Source of the DNA: an uncultured Pseudobutyrivibrio sp.
GTDB lineage: Bacteria; Bacillota; Clostridia; Lachnospirales; Lachnospiraceae
DNA: 64,000 nucleotides
Direction of reading: 5' to 3'
Assembly: GCA_900546435.1 (NCBI GenBank)
Contig: URCQ01000012.1
Coordinates: forward strand, 7,723-71,722
A model generated the notes under the pieces. It worked only from the letters and a program-made list of their open reading frames with translations, had not been told where the DNA came from and made no database searches. The position numbers and the translations under genes are program-made. Below, piece by piece: positions 42,226-50,797 of the stretch. Each line of letters starts with the position of its first letter. The first letter of the stretch is position 1.

Positions 42226-42756
42226 GTGGCAGAGAACAGGGAAATAACACTTTTTTCAGAACCAGAGGAACTGATTGCCTGGGCAGAAGTATATGATAAG
42301 CAAATCAACCCTTCGATAGAAGATGCTGCACTTCTTCTTAATTATATGGAAGGACATGATTATGCAATCGGAATGGATGCAGAGGGGAAGATGTACAGAC
42401 AGGATATGGCAGAGGAAAACGGTGAGATAGAGCCATTTCCGATAGATGATGTGATTGATAAGGTGTGTGAGTGGAATTATGATCTGATACTTCACGCAGA
42501 GGCAAAGAAAGATGATCCGAAAGATTTTCAGGAATATTGCGAATTTCAGAAAAAGTATGACAGTTTAAAGGCAGATGAGAGGGTGTTAGACCGATTATTT
42601 GATAAAACCAGTCATGCAAAGGAGATTGATGCTGTTGCAACGGCACTGGTGGAAGCGTTTATCAGTAATCTGGAGGGCAAGGGTGATTTGGAAAAGGCGG
42701 CAGCCACGATAGCACAAGGAATAAAGGATTACAGTACAGATAAGAGGGGAAGGTGA
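42226..42756 (+). CDS. Conserved mobile-element protein of unknown function
   Basis: 176 aa from GTG 42226, chosen for AAGGAGG at 42213-42219. The sequence has ITLFSEPEELIAWAEVYD at the start, a charged middle section and a helical C-terminus (ALVEAFISNLEGKGDLEKAAATIAQGIKDY). No known domain recognised. It precedes MobC by 4 bp and lies just downstream of the candidate oriT, so it may assist mobilisation. Confidence 0.6.
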   Translation: MAENREITLFSEPEELIAWAEVYDKQINPSIEDAALLLNYMEGHDYAIGMDAEGKMYRQDMAEENGEIEPFPIDDVIDKVCEWNYDLILHAEAKKDDPKDFQEYCEFQKKYDSLKADERVLDRLFDKTSHAKEIDAVATALVEAFISNLEGKGDLEKAAATIAQGIKDYSTDKRGR

Positions 42757-42760
42757 GCGT

Positions 42761-43093
42761 ATGGCAGATAAAATCCACTGTATCAGGAAAACGCTCCGTC
42801 TTATGCCGCAGGAGGCAGAAATGCTTGCAAAAAAGGCAGGGGAGAGCGGAATGTGTGAAGCAGATTATTTAAGACTGCTCATCAGCCAGAAACCGAATGA
42901 TTACCCGGAAGTCAGGGAACTCTTAAAAGAGCTTATCAATGAAGTGAACCGTATTGGAATCAATATCAATCAGATCGTATTCAATAACAATGCAGGACTT
43001 TATTCCAAAGAGGATAAAACACAGCTTGTTGCCTATATGCGTAAACTGAACAAGAAAGTAAATGAGGCGGTGGTGCAGATTGGCAATCAGTAA
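42761..43093 (+). CDS. mobC: MobC-like mobilization accessory protein
   Basis: 110 aa. An N-terminal ribbon-helix-helix-like start (IRKTLRLMPQEAEMLAKKAGESGMCEADYLRLLI) is followed by LINEVNRIGININQIVFNNNAGL, the diagnostic MobC motif. MobC proteins bind oriT and help the relaxase melt it. It overlaps the relaxase gene by 32 bp. Confidence 0.88.
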   Translation: MADKIHCIRKTLRLMPQEAEMLAKKAGESGMCEADYLRLLISQKPNDYPEVRELLKELINEVNRIGININQIVFNNNAGLYSKEDKTQLVAYMRKLNKKVNEAVVQIGNQ

Positions 43094-44528
43094 AATCCTT
43101 AATATGAAAGATTGTGGCGGGCATTTTCACGGAAAACATTTAAAGCGGGCACTTGATTATGTGATGAACCCGGACAAAACACAGGATGGCAGACTGGTGG
43201 GTGCAATAAACTGTCAGGTCGATACCGCATTTGAGCAGATGAAGGAAACCAAGCGTAATTTTGGAAAAATTGATAAGCGTCAGGGGTATCATATCATACT
43301 TTCCTTTAAGGAAAATGAGGTAAATCCGGATACGGCATTTGAAATTACACAGAAATTTGTGGAGGAATATCTTGGTAAGTCATACGAAGCGGTGTTTGTG
43401 GTACACGATAATACAGCCCATGTTCATTCCCATATCGTATTTAACAGCGTGAGTTTTGTGGACGGTAAAAAGTACCGTTACGAAAAAGGGGACTGGGCAA
43501 AGTATATCCAGCCTATCACGAACAGGCTGTGTCAGGAATATGGACTCTCCATTATTGATGTGGATGATGAGAAAAAGGAGAGGCAGCACGAAAGCTATAA
43601 GGAATGGAGTGAGTACAGGGAGGGTAATTTTGTATGGTCCGATATGATAAAAAGAGACTTGGATGCCTGTATTTTGCAGGCGAAGGACTATGAGGAATTT
43701 CTCGAACTGCTGTCTGAAAAGGGATATCAGATAAAGCAGGGAAAACATCTGGCAATCAAGCCACAGGGTATGACAAGGTTCAGAAGGTGCAAATCTCTTG
43801 GGGATATGTATTGTGAGGAAGCAATCCGGGACAGGATTGTAAAAGAGGATATTGCGTTTTATAAGAGTAAACAGGATATACCGAAAGTTTCCATTGTAAA
43901 GTGCAGAGTTAAAAGATACCGCAGGGCAGGCTTGTCAGGACTTCAGAAAAAGCATTATGCGAAGCTGTACCGGGTGGGAAAACTCAAAAAAAGACCATAC
44001 AGTCAGGTATGGAAGTACAGGGAGGATATCCGTAAAATGCACAAGCTGCAGGAACAGTATTTGTTCCTTGCAAGGCATAATATCCATTCAGCAGAAGAAC
44101 TTGTGGGGACGATAGCTTCTCTTACGGATAAGAAAAAAGAGACTTCGGCAGAAAAGAGCCGGATTTATAAAGCAAGGGAAAGGAGCATGGAACTTTTTAC
44201 TGCGGCTGATGAGATGGAAAACTTAAAGCCAGCAGAGCAGTCATACAGGCTTGGAGATATCTTCTTTGAAGATGAGCATAGGAAGTGGGTGGCACTGGAG
44301 CAGGAATTACAGGCACAGGGATATTCGCTTGAGGAAGTGCAGGCTTTAAGAAGACATTACAAAGAGGAGTATTCAGAAGTGTGTGCGAGAGAAAAGGTTG
44401 TATGCAGGGAACTGAATACGGGTAAGGCAATATTAAACAGCATGATTCCGGACAGTATTTCAGATGGAAGAAAGACCGAATACAACAGAGAGATTATAAG
44501 AGACAGAAAAGAGCAGCCAGTAAGATAG
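43062..44528 (+). CDS. Relaxase/mobilization nuclease (MOBP, VirD2-like)
   Basis: 488 aa. N-terminal relaxase domain: the likely catalytic Tyr is in the segment HLKRALDYVMNPDKT, and the metal-binding triad His120, His122, His124 is in AHVHSHIVFNSV. GYHIILSFKENEV is another MOBP marker. The C-terminal 250 residues are basic and coiled-coil-rich. ATG 43062 lies inside mobC; TTG 43080 is a second possible start. It nicks oriT and pilots the strand. Own oriT candidate is about 900 bp upstream. Confidence 0.9.
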   Translation: MRRWCRLAISKILNMKDCGGHFHGKHLKRALDYVMNPDKTQDGRLVGAINCQVDTAFEQMKETKRNFGKIDKRQGYHIILSFKENEVNPDTAFEITQKFVEEYLGKSYEAVFVVHDNTAHVHSHIVFNSVSFVDGKKYRYEKGDWAKYIQPITNRLCQEYGLSIIDVDDEKKERQHESYKEWSEYREGNFVWSDMIKRDLDACILQAKDYEEFLELLSEKGYQIKQGKHLAIKPQGMTRFRRCKSLGDMYCEEAIRDRIVKEDIAFYKSKQDIPKVSIVKCRVKRYRRAGLSGLQKKHYAKLYRVGKLKKRPYSQVWKYREDIRKMHKLQEQYLFLARHNIHSAEELVGTIASLTDKKKETSAEKSRIYKARERSMELFTAADEMENLKPAEQSYRLGDIFFEDEHRKWVALEQELQAQGYSLEEVQALRRHYKEEYSEVCAREKVVCRELNTGKAILNSMIPDSISDGRKTEYNREIIRDRKEQPVR

Positions 44529-44558
44529 GCTGTTTTTTTACGCAGTTAGGAGGAGCAT

Positions 44559-45752
44559 ATGGAACAAAATCTGAATGACAAGCCGTTAAGCAATATGCAG
44601 ATTGCCAGATATATTGAGTCATTGAGAAAAGAAATGAATTTCGATGATGAGGTGTACGGGCTTGTAAAAAGTGATCTTGAGGATGGACTTACGCAGGAGC
44701 AGACGGAAAAGTATTTGGATAAGAATTTTAACATCGGACAGATGAGAGTGTTATCGGAAGGTCTGCATAAGGGGATTCCGGAGGAACTTTTTAATATCCT
44801 TCACAATAATAAGCTCTCCGGCAATCAGATGAAGGTATCACTGGAATTTTATGAAAAGGGAGTTCCGGTTGAAACCATACAGGAAGCTGTGGCAAGGGGA
44901 GAGAAGCCCGTTGTGATGAGAAGATTATATGAAGAAGTTCTGGCACAGCTTTCAAAGGCTGCGGAGCAGTATACGCAGGACTCAGAGTATGTGAAAGAAC
45001 TGATTGCACAGATGGAAATGGTAGTGGAGAAAATCAACTATCAGGAGGAAAGATACGATGCCCTTAATAAAAAATTATCCGATGTTGAAGTATTAAAGGA
45101 AGATAAGGAAGTCACGGAAAGGCTTGTAAAGGAAAATGAGGACAAGGATGGAATTATCAGCCATCAGCAGGATGAACTTAATAAGGCAAGCAGCACGATT
45201 GCAAGATTAAGAGATAGCATTGAGCATAAGGACAAGGAGATGGAGCGTATGAGAGACAGGATAGAATCTCTTGAGGATAAGATTATGAGTGCGGCATCTG
45301 ATGATCAGAAGGTTGCGGAAAAAGAGGAAAAGGCTGGACCGTCAGAGGTTTTGGCAGCTACTGATAATAAGGAAACAGTGAAAACACTTGCAGATTCACA
45401 GGCAGTGCCACCTATGTACAATGGAATACCCGTGTATTATCAGATACCTGTTACGGACTCTGCCGGGCGTGTAATCCAGCATCTTCCAGTTGAGCGTACA
45501 GAAAGAAAATCAAATGGTGGTATTGCGGCACTTTTTGCCAGACTTTCATTTAAAAAGAAGTCAAGAGCCGACATTGTAAAGCTGGTTGCAAGCGGTGATC
45601 TTGTGCCTGCACAGCTTGTCCAGATAAAAAGTGCCATAGAAAAGGGACTGACAGAAGGGCAGCTTGTGGAACTTATCAATAATAATGTCTCAGCAGAAAA
45701 GATGAAAGAGATTATTGAGATTGCCGTGCTTGAAAACAGTATGGCAGGTTAG
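44559..45752 (+). CDS. Long coiled-coil mobile-element protein
   Basis: 397 aa, RBS AGGAGG at 44550-44555. Residues 1-110 have repeats of the type LVKSDLEDGLTQEQTEKYL and VLSEGLHKGIPEEL, and the C-terminus repeats this style (KLVASGDLVPAQLVQIKSAI). Residues 125-250 form a long coiled coil (DGIISHQQDELNKASSTIAR, DKEMERMRDRIESLEDKI). Function unknown; the family is often found between relaxase and coupling protein in Clostridia elements. Confidence 0.6.
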   Translation: MEQNLNDKPLSNMQIARYIESLRKEMNFDDEVYGLVKSDLEDGLTQEQTEKYLDKNFNIGQMRVLSEGLHKGIPEELFNILHNNKLSGNQMKVSLEFYEKGVPVETIQEAVARGEKPVVMRRLYEEVLAQLSKAAEQYTQDSEYVKELIAQMEMVVEKINYQEERYDALNKKLSDVEVLKEDKEVTERLVKENEDKDGIISHQQDELNKASSTIARLRDSIEHKDKEMERMRDRIESLEDKIMSAASDDQKVAEKEEKAGPSEVLAATDNKETVKTLADSQAVPPMYNGIPVYYQIPVTDSAGRVIQHLPVERTERKSNGGIAALFARLSFKKKSRADIVKLVASGDLVPAQLVQIKSAIEKGLTEGQLVELINNNVSAEKMKEIIEIAVLENSMAG

Positions 45753-45761
45753 GAGGTACTT

Positions 45762-46166
45762 ATGAATTTAGCAGTAGTCAATGAGGCGGTAACAGGGATG
45801 AACGGTGTAGAACACGAGTTCACGGAAGAAGAAAAAAACTTTGTGGTGCAGTTTGCTTTCCGAAGCGGCAGTAAGGAAGATACGATTTCCCTGATCGAAG
45901 CTCTGGCACATTCCACGGATAAGGTACAGTCCGAGGAGATTATGGTCACATACAGGTCAAAGTACGATATAAAGCCTGCGTGGGTGGAACAGGTCGAAAA
46001 CCTGCTTGTGGCACTTGAGATGTACCGGATAGAGGAGGAAAAAGCAATCAGTCATCTGTCTGATATTTTAACAGCATATGGTATTGATGTTTCAGCAGAG
46101 GAAATCCGCAGTACAAAGGCGGAAGAAATAAGGACAACAATAAGAGAGAAAGCGGAGGTGCGATAA
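45762..46166 (+). CDS. Small conserved mobile-element protein
   Basis: 134 aa acidic protein, mostly helical (EEEKNFVVQFAFRSGSKEDT, WVEQVENLLVALEMYRIEE). RBS AGGAGG at 45751-45756. No family recognised. Overlaps the next start by 1 nt (TAATG), implying coupling to the PcfB-like gene. Confidence 0.55.
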   Translation: MNLAVVNEAVTGMNGVEHEFTEEEKNFVVQFAFRSGSKEDTISLIEALAHSTDKVQSEEIMVTYRSKYDIKPAWVEQVENLLVALEMYRIEEEKAISHLSDILTAYGIDVSAEEIRSTKAEEIRTTIREKAEVR

Positions 46167-47284
46167 TGGCAGAGGAAATTCAGGAAGCGGTACAGATTAT
46201 CCGTGTCGCATATGACGGGATAGAGATTGCTATGAAAGTAGGCAGTGGCGGTATTGCCGCCATGCAGAAGGCAATCGACTTTTTAAAGGGGATGCTTGAT
46301 TATGAAAAGTCGTTGGGAAAAACATCTATGAGAAAGCTGCTCTTAAAGGGCGGGGATTTGCAGGTATTGCAGTTTAAAACGGAAGATATGAGAAAGGTTG
46401 AGAGAATGGCAAAGAAATACGGAATCCTGTATTCGGTTCTTCCAGACTGTAACAAGACAGACGGTATGAGTGAGGTCATCTTTCATACAGAGGCAGTTCC
46501 CCGTGTGAATATGATGATACAGAAGCTGAAATTTGGCAGGATTGCCACCTTTGATGACTATCTGAAGAATGGAGATGAAAAGTCCCTCGGCAAGCTGATG
46601 GATTTTTTGAGAAAACAGCAGGGAAACGAGAAAAGCCACACGGTAGAAGGGGATAAGGTAAATTCTGCCATAGACGGACTCATTGAAAAAGTGGGAATGT
46701 TTGCTATGGAAAAACAGGCTATCAGTGTGGAGCAGGTCAAGGAGAATTTCAGCATCAATGGGGAGCAGGCAGAAAATGTAATAAAACAGCTTGAGACAAT
46801 CGGGGTGCTTGGCGGCAGGAGTGAGGATGGTACACACAAGGTAATGATGGATAAGGAGGCTTTCACTAACCGGATCAGAGGGTATCAGAGCCTTGCGGAC
46901 AGAATGAGGGCAATATCTGCCTCAAAAAATACGAACCTGTCAGATGTTACGATCAGTAAGAAACTTATTGCAGAAGAAAACGACCATGCAGTAAAGACCA
47001 GAGTTCCGGGAACATGGGGAAAAGATGTCAGATATGTGTGGCTGCATAAGGAGAACGTTATGGATATCCATAATGGAAAGACAATGCTCACATTCCTTGA
47101 TACCAGCAAGGATTACAAACTCTATGATGAGCAGAACCGTGTGGTAACTACGAAAAAGGGAGACGAACTTTATACGCATTATGATAAGGTAGAATCATCT
47201 GTCAGGGAGCGATATGAAAAGGTTCAGAAAGAACAGAAAAAGACCACAAAGAAGAAAACGGTTACTACCAGAAAAGAGAGGTAG
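46166..47284 (+). CDS. PcfB family (DUF3801) protein
   Basis: 372 aa. The N-terminal 130 residues match DUF3801: IIRVAYDGIEIAMKVGSGGI, then LLLKGGDLQVLQFKTEDM and AKKYGILYSVLPD. PcfB of pCF10 is an accessory protein of the coupling-protein step. The C-terminal 240 residues, including a winged-helix-like stretch (AISVEQVKENFSINGEQAEN), are extra compared with the 156-aa version at 58821. It ends 6 bp before the VirD4 gene. Confidence 0.85.
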   Translation: MAEEIQEAVQIIRVAYDGIEIAMKVGSGGIAAMQKAIDFLKGMLDYEKSLGKTSMRKLLLKGGDLQVLQFKTEDMRKVERMAKKYGILYSVLPDCNKTDGMSEVIFHTEAVPRVNMMIQKLKFGRIATFDDYLKNGDEKSLGKLMDFLRKQQGNEKSHTVEGDKVNSAIDGLIEKVGMFAMEKQAISVEQVKENFSINGEQAENVIKQLETIGVLGGRSEDGTHKVMMDKEAFTNRIRGYQSLADRMRAISASKNTNLSDVTISKKLIAEENDHAVKTRVPGTWGKDVRYVWLHKENVMDIHNGKTMLTFLDTSKDYKLYDEQNRVVTTKKGDELYTHYDKVESSVRERYEKVQKEQKKTTKKKTVTTRKER

Positions 47285-47290
47285 GAGCCT

Positions 47291-49471
47291 ATGCAGACAA
47301 CGAAGAAAAAACCGTCACTGATATTTATTTTAGTGGGTGCAGTGTTATCCGGGTATCTTGGTTATCTGATAAATGGTGCATGGACAGAAGGGATTGCCTT
47401 TAATGACTTTATGAACAGGTTCAATGAAGTGTGTGCAGTTCCTTTTGCCAATTATTACAATTCAAATACAGTAAACGCAGTAGCCATTGCATTATGTATC
47501 TATGCAATGGCTATTATTATGTATTACACCAGCCAGAGAAACTATATGCCCGGCAAAGAATATGGTACAGCAAGATTTGAAAATCCGAAGCAGGTCAATA
47601 AGATACTGGCGGATAAAGATGAGAATTTCAACCGGATACTCAGTCAGAATGTGAAGATGTCGCTGGATTTCCGAAGGCTGAAGCTCAACGGAAATATACT
47701 TATCTGCGGCGGTTCCGGAGCAGGAAAGACATTTTATGAAGTAAAACCGAATCTTATGCAGATGCCGCATAACTGTTCTTTTATCTGTACCGATCCAAAG
47801 GGAGAGATATTAAGAAGCTGTGGGCAGATGTTAAAGGATAACGGGTACAATGTAAAAGTTATCAATCTTTTGGAGATGGATAAATCAGACTGTTACAATC
47901 CATTTTCCTATATCAGAGAGGAAACTGATGTGGTGAAGCTGATTACCAATCTTATCAGTAATACCACACCAAAAGGCTCAACACCGAGTGATCCGTTCTG
48001 GGAGAAAGCGGAAGGCTTGTTTTTACAGGCAATTTTCTATTATGTGTGGCTGGAGGTGCAGCCTGCAAAGCGAAACTTTGAGACAGTTTTGAAGCTGCTT
48101 GGAGAAGCAGAGGTCAAGGAACCGGGAAAGGCTTCAAAGCTGGATGTCCGTATGAAGTTTTTAGAGGAGAGTTCGCCGCTTGGAGCAAACCATCCGGCAG
48201 TCAAACAGTATAACAAATGTATGAGGGGTGCCGGAGATACTGTCCGTTCCATTATCATCAGTGCAAACTCAAGACTTGCATTTCTTGAAAATAAGCAGGT
48301 TTTACGCCTGCTCTCCAAAGATGAACTGAACCTGTCTGATATCGGCATTGGAGTCAATGGAGATGGGGAGACAAAGACAGCACTGTTCTGTGTAATCCCG
48401 GATAGTGATAAATCCTATAACTTTATTATCGGTATGCTGTACACACAGATATTTCAGGAATTGTACTATCAGGCAGACTTTAACTGCGGTGGCAGACTGC
48501 CAATTCACGTCACCTTTATGTTAGACGAATTTGCGAATGTCGCATTGCCTGATGACTTCTGTTCGTTGTTATCGACAATGCGAAGCCGGGAGATTTCAAG
48601 TATTATCATCATTCAGAATTTCGCCCAGCTAAAGGCACTTTTCAAAGATACTTGGGAAACAATCCCCGGCAACTGCGATACCTTCATATATCTTGGAGGC
48701 AATGAGCAGAGTACACACAAGTATGTCTCGGAGCTTTTGGGTAAAGGCACGATTGATAAAAAATCAAGCGGAGAGACAAAGGGCAGACAGGGAAGCTCAT
48801 CAAGGAATTATGATGTTTTAGGCAGGGAACTGTTTACACCCGATGAGGTCAGAAAGCTGGATAATAAGAAATGTATTATTTTTATCCGTGGTTTTGATCC
48901 GATAATGGACAATAAGTATATTCCATTCCGACACCCGATGTTTAATCAGACAGCGGACGGAAAGGGAAAAGCCTATGTCCATAAGACACAGGGAGCTGAT
49001 CGTATCATTGGACCGCCATTTGAGATTTTGTCGGAAAAAGCCATTAAGCATTATGAAAAAATGAAGGATAAGGGCGAAAATGTGTATATTGATACACTGA
49101 CCTATGAGCAGTTTATGCTGCTTGGGGATAAGGAATTAAGCAGGAGATTTTCAATGCAGGATGAGGCAGAGCAGAAGGCGAAAATCGACAGGGAGCAGGC
49201 AAATGAGTTTGAATATGCCGATGAGTCGCAGAAAGCGGAGAACTCCGACAGTACCAATGGAGGAGAGAAGCCTGTAAGAAATCCTGAAAGGGAGAAGACG
49301 AAGTGGGAGGATACAATCACAAACCGAATGATGCACTGGTCATATACAGCGGAGCAGAAGGAGGAAGTGAAGAAAGCACTTGCGGCAGGTGTTCCAAAAG
49401 CAACGATACTTACTTATTTTTATCCGGAAGTGACGGTGGAGAAGATGAGTTCGTACCGGAAGGAGCAGTAA
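47291..49471 (+). CDS. VirD4/TraG-type coupling protein
   Basis: 726 aa. Two transmembrane helices lie in the first 85 residues (LIFILVGAVLSGYLGYLI and AIALCIYAMAIIMYYTS). Walker A is GGSGAGKT (140-147) and Walker B is FMLDEFANVALP (Asp412, Glu413). The region GTARFENPKQVNKIL is typical before the Walker A in TraG/VirD4 proteins. It docks the relaxosome on a conjugation channel. The usual T4SS genes (PrgI, VirB4, VirB6-like) do not follow it here. Confidence 0.94.
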   Translation: MQTTKKKPSLIFILVGAVLSGYLGYLINGAWTEGIAFNDFMNRFNEVCAVPFANYYNSNTVNAVAIALCIYAMAIIMYYTSQRNYMPGKEYGTARFENPKQVNKILADKDENFNRILSQNVKMSLDFRRLKLNGNILICGGSGAGKTFYEVKPNLMQMPHNCSFICTDPKGEILRSCGQMLKDNGYNVKVINLLEMDKSDCYNPFSYIREETDVVKLITNLISNTTPKGSTPSDPFWEKAEGLFLQAIFYYVWLEVQPAKRNFETVLKLLGEAEVKEPGKASKLDVRMKFLEESSPLGANHPAVKQYNKCMRGAGDTVRSIIISANSRLAFLENKQVLRLLSKDELNLSDIGIGVNGDGETKTALFCVIPDSDKSYNFIIGMLYTQIFQELYYQADFNCGGRLPIHVTFMLDEFANVALPDDFCSLLSTMRSREISSIIIIQNFAQLKALFKDTWETIPGNCDTFIYLGGNEQSTHKYVSELLGKGTIDKKSSGETKGRQGSSSRNYDVLGRELFTPDEVRKLDNKKCIIFIRGFDPIMDNKYIPFRHPMFNQTADGKGKAYVHKTQGADRIIGPPFEILSEKAIKHYEKMKDKGENVYIDTLTYEQFMLLGDKELSRRFSMQDEAEQKAKIDREQANEFEYADESQKAENSDSTNGGEKPVRNPEREKTKWEDTITNRMMHWSYTAEQKEEVKKALAAGVPKATILTYFYPEVTVEKMSSYRKEQ

Positions 49472-49476
49472 AGGTG

Positions 49477-49517
49477 TCGCATAGGCACAGGAGCTGTGGT
49501 ATAATGTGCCTATGCGA
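49477..49517 (+). promoter_or_regulatory. Palindromic operator around an extended -10 promoter
   Basis: TCGCATAGGCAC (49477-49488) and GTGCCTATGCGA (49506-49517) form a perfect 12-bp inverted repeat. The 17-bp loop contains TGGTATAAT, an extended -10 box (TATAAT 49500-49505). It looks like a promoter buried in an operator, upstream of the DinB-like gene. Confidence 0.7.
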
Positions 49518-49560
49518 AATTAAAGAGTTTCGTAAATCGGTATTTGAGAGGGGATGGAAT

Positions 49561-49575
49561 ATGAATTATGAATAA
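49561..49575 (+). CDS. Four-codon upstream ORF coupled to the DinB-like gene
   Basis: ATG AAT TAT GAA TAA, preceded by GAGAGGGG; it overlaps the next start (ATG 49568) in another frame. Probably drives translational coupling. Confidence 0.35.
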   Translation: MNYE

Positions 49576-50224
49576 GGAATGGTCTGAACTTAATAAAACA
49601 ATGCAGGCTCAAATAAAAAAGAAAGATACTTATAAGATGGGCATTGATACTTTATTTAATTTGCGAAGACAGTTAATGCAAACTTTGGTATCTTTCAAAG
49701 AAGATTTATGCAGAGAAGATTTTAATGCAATCCCCTTTATAAACGCTGATGGTTACCATAGCAAGACGATTGCCTATTCAATTTGGCATATTTTTCGTAT
49801 TGAAGATATTGTTGCGCATACAGTGATAACTGAAGATGAACAGGTATTTTTTACTGGCAATTATCAAGTGCGTATCAATTCACCAATCATCACAACCGGA
49901 AATGAACTCGTTAAACAGCAGATTGCCGATTTTTCAAAGCAGCTTAATCTGGAAGAGCTATATTCGTATATTTTTGAAGTACGAGAAAGCACCGAGAAAA
50001 TACTTGAACGGTTTTCTTATGATGAGTTGAAATGGAAAATTCCAGACGAAAGAAAAGGCTATTTAAAATCGCTGAATGTAGTAAACTGTGATGAAAAAGC
50101 AATTTGGCTGATTGATTATTGGTGTAGTAAAGATATTCGTGGACTAATTCAAATGCCGTTTTCAAGACATTGGATTATGCACACAGAAGCCTGTCTGCGC
50201 ATAAAGAACAAGATGCATTCATAA
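49568..50224 (+). CDS. DinB/YfiT-like metalloprotein (cargo gene)
   Basis: 218 aa. Four-helix-bundle features of the DinB superfamily: YSIWHIFRIEDIVAHTVI provides the first His/Glu pair and RHWIMHTEACLRIK near the C-terminus provides two more histidines that could bind metal. Members include thiol-dependent transferases and many unknowns. It is the last gene of element 1 before the integrase remnant, under its own palindromic promoter, which suits a cargo gene. Confidence 0.6.
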   Translation: MNKEWSELNKTMQAQIKKKDTYKMGIDTLFNLRRQLMQTLVSFKEDLCREDFNAIPFINADGYHSKTIAYSIWHIFRIEDIVAHTVITEDEQVFFTGNYQVRINSPIITTGNELVKQQIADFSKQLNLEELYSYIFEVRESTEKILERFSYDELKWKIPDERKGYLKSLNVVNCDEKAIWLIDYWCSKDIRGLIQMPFSRHWIMHTEACLRIKNKMHS

Positions 50225-50312
50225 ATAAAAATTCAAGTTTGCCGAAATATATTTCTAACTTTCCCCATTTTACAGGTTTTCCAGCCTATTCATTAGTGAA
50301 ATGATATGTATT

Positions 50313-50370
50313 TTCCCTTATTTTTGCCCTTATGAGATAATCACAAGGGAAATAAGGGAAAGTTTTATTT
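50313..50370 (+). terminator. Large two-part terminator after the DinB-like gene
   Basis: TTCCCTTATTT (50313-50323) pairs perfectly with AAATAAGGGAA (50350-50360); inside, CCCTT (50327-50331) pairs with AAGGG (50345-50349). GTTTTATTT follows. It lies between two converging genes. Confidence 0.8.
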
Positions 50371-50540
50371 AGTCGTTTCCTGCCACTTTATCAAGTAACC
50401 TTGCGGATTCCCGTTTGGCTTTTCTTGTGGAGTGAGCGTAGACATTCATTGTGGTACTGACATCTGAGTGTCCTAACAGTTCCTGCACATCCTTTGGTGC
50501 TGCTCCATTTGCCAGAAGGTTGCTTGTGTAGGTGTGCCAT
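50369..50540 (-). pseudogene. Tyrosine recombinase (integrase), C-terminal fragment
   Basis: On the minus strand the last 55 residues of a phage-type integrase are readable: HTYTSNLLANGAAPKDVQEL, then LLGHSDVSTTMNVYAHSTRK and a final LLDKVAGND with stop. The conserved His of the RHxY box, the second His (LGH) and the catalytic Tyr (NVYAH) are present. The sequence breaks at the HTY motif: the upstream bases at 50541 onward belong to element 2 and give a stop codon. The rest of the gene, if it exists, is beyond the window. Confidence 0.85.
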
Positions 50541-50656
50541 TACGGTATAATAACGACAAACGGAAAAAGCCTTGATTTTCAAGGGGTTTCAGCGTTTGTC
50601 GCCGTCTATTCAATTCCTTTTCCCAAGTTGAAATATGGCGAGAAAATTGACGAAAA

Positions 50657-50690
50657 AAGGAGGCTGTTACATTAACGACAAAACCGAATA
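50657..50690 (+). promoter_or_regulatory. Leader with Shine-Dalgarno and short open frame
   Basis: AAAGGAGG (50657-50664) is followed 8 nt later by ATT AAC GAC AAA ACC GAA TAG. The start would be the rare ATT codon. A hairpin and terminator follow (50696-50766), so this may be an attenuation leader. Confidence 0.4.
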
Positions 50691-50695
50691 GTGCC

Positions 50696-50722
50696 AGCGG
50701 TCCGGCATTTTGCCTGGCCGCT
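50696..50722 (+). other. Hairpin in the element 2 leader
   Basis: AGCGGTCCGGCA (50696-50707) pairs with TGCCTGGCCGCT (50711-50722) with one mismatch and one G-U pair around a 3-nt loop. It precedes the terminator by 9 bp. Confidence 0.6.
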
Positions 50723-50731
50723 GATTGCCGT

Positions 50732-50766
50732 GGGCGTTTCATCTTTTTAGGTGGACGCCCTTTTTT
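50732..50766 (+). terminator. Leader terminator (candidate attenuator)
   Basis: GGGCGT (50732-50737) pairs with ACGCCC (50755-50760), followed by T6. It stands 31 bp upstream of the first gene of element 2, so reading through it would be needed for expression. Confidence 0.75.
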
Positions 50767-50797
50767 CATGCAGATTTTTAGAAGAAAGGAGCCACAC

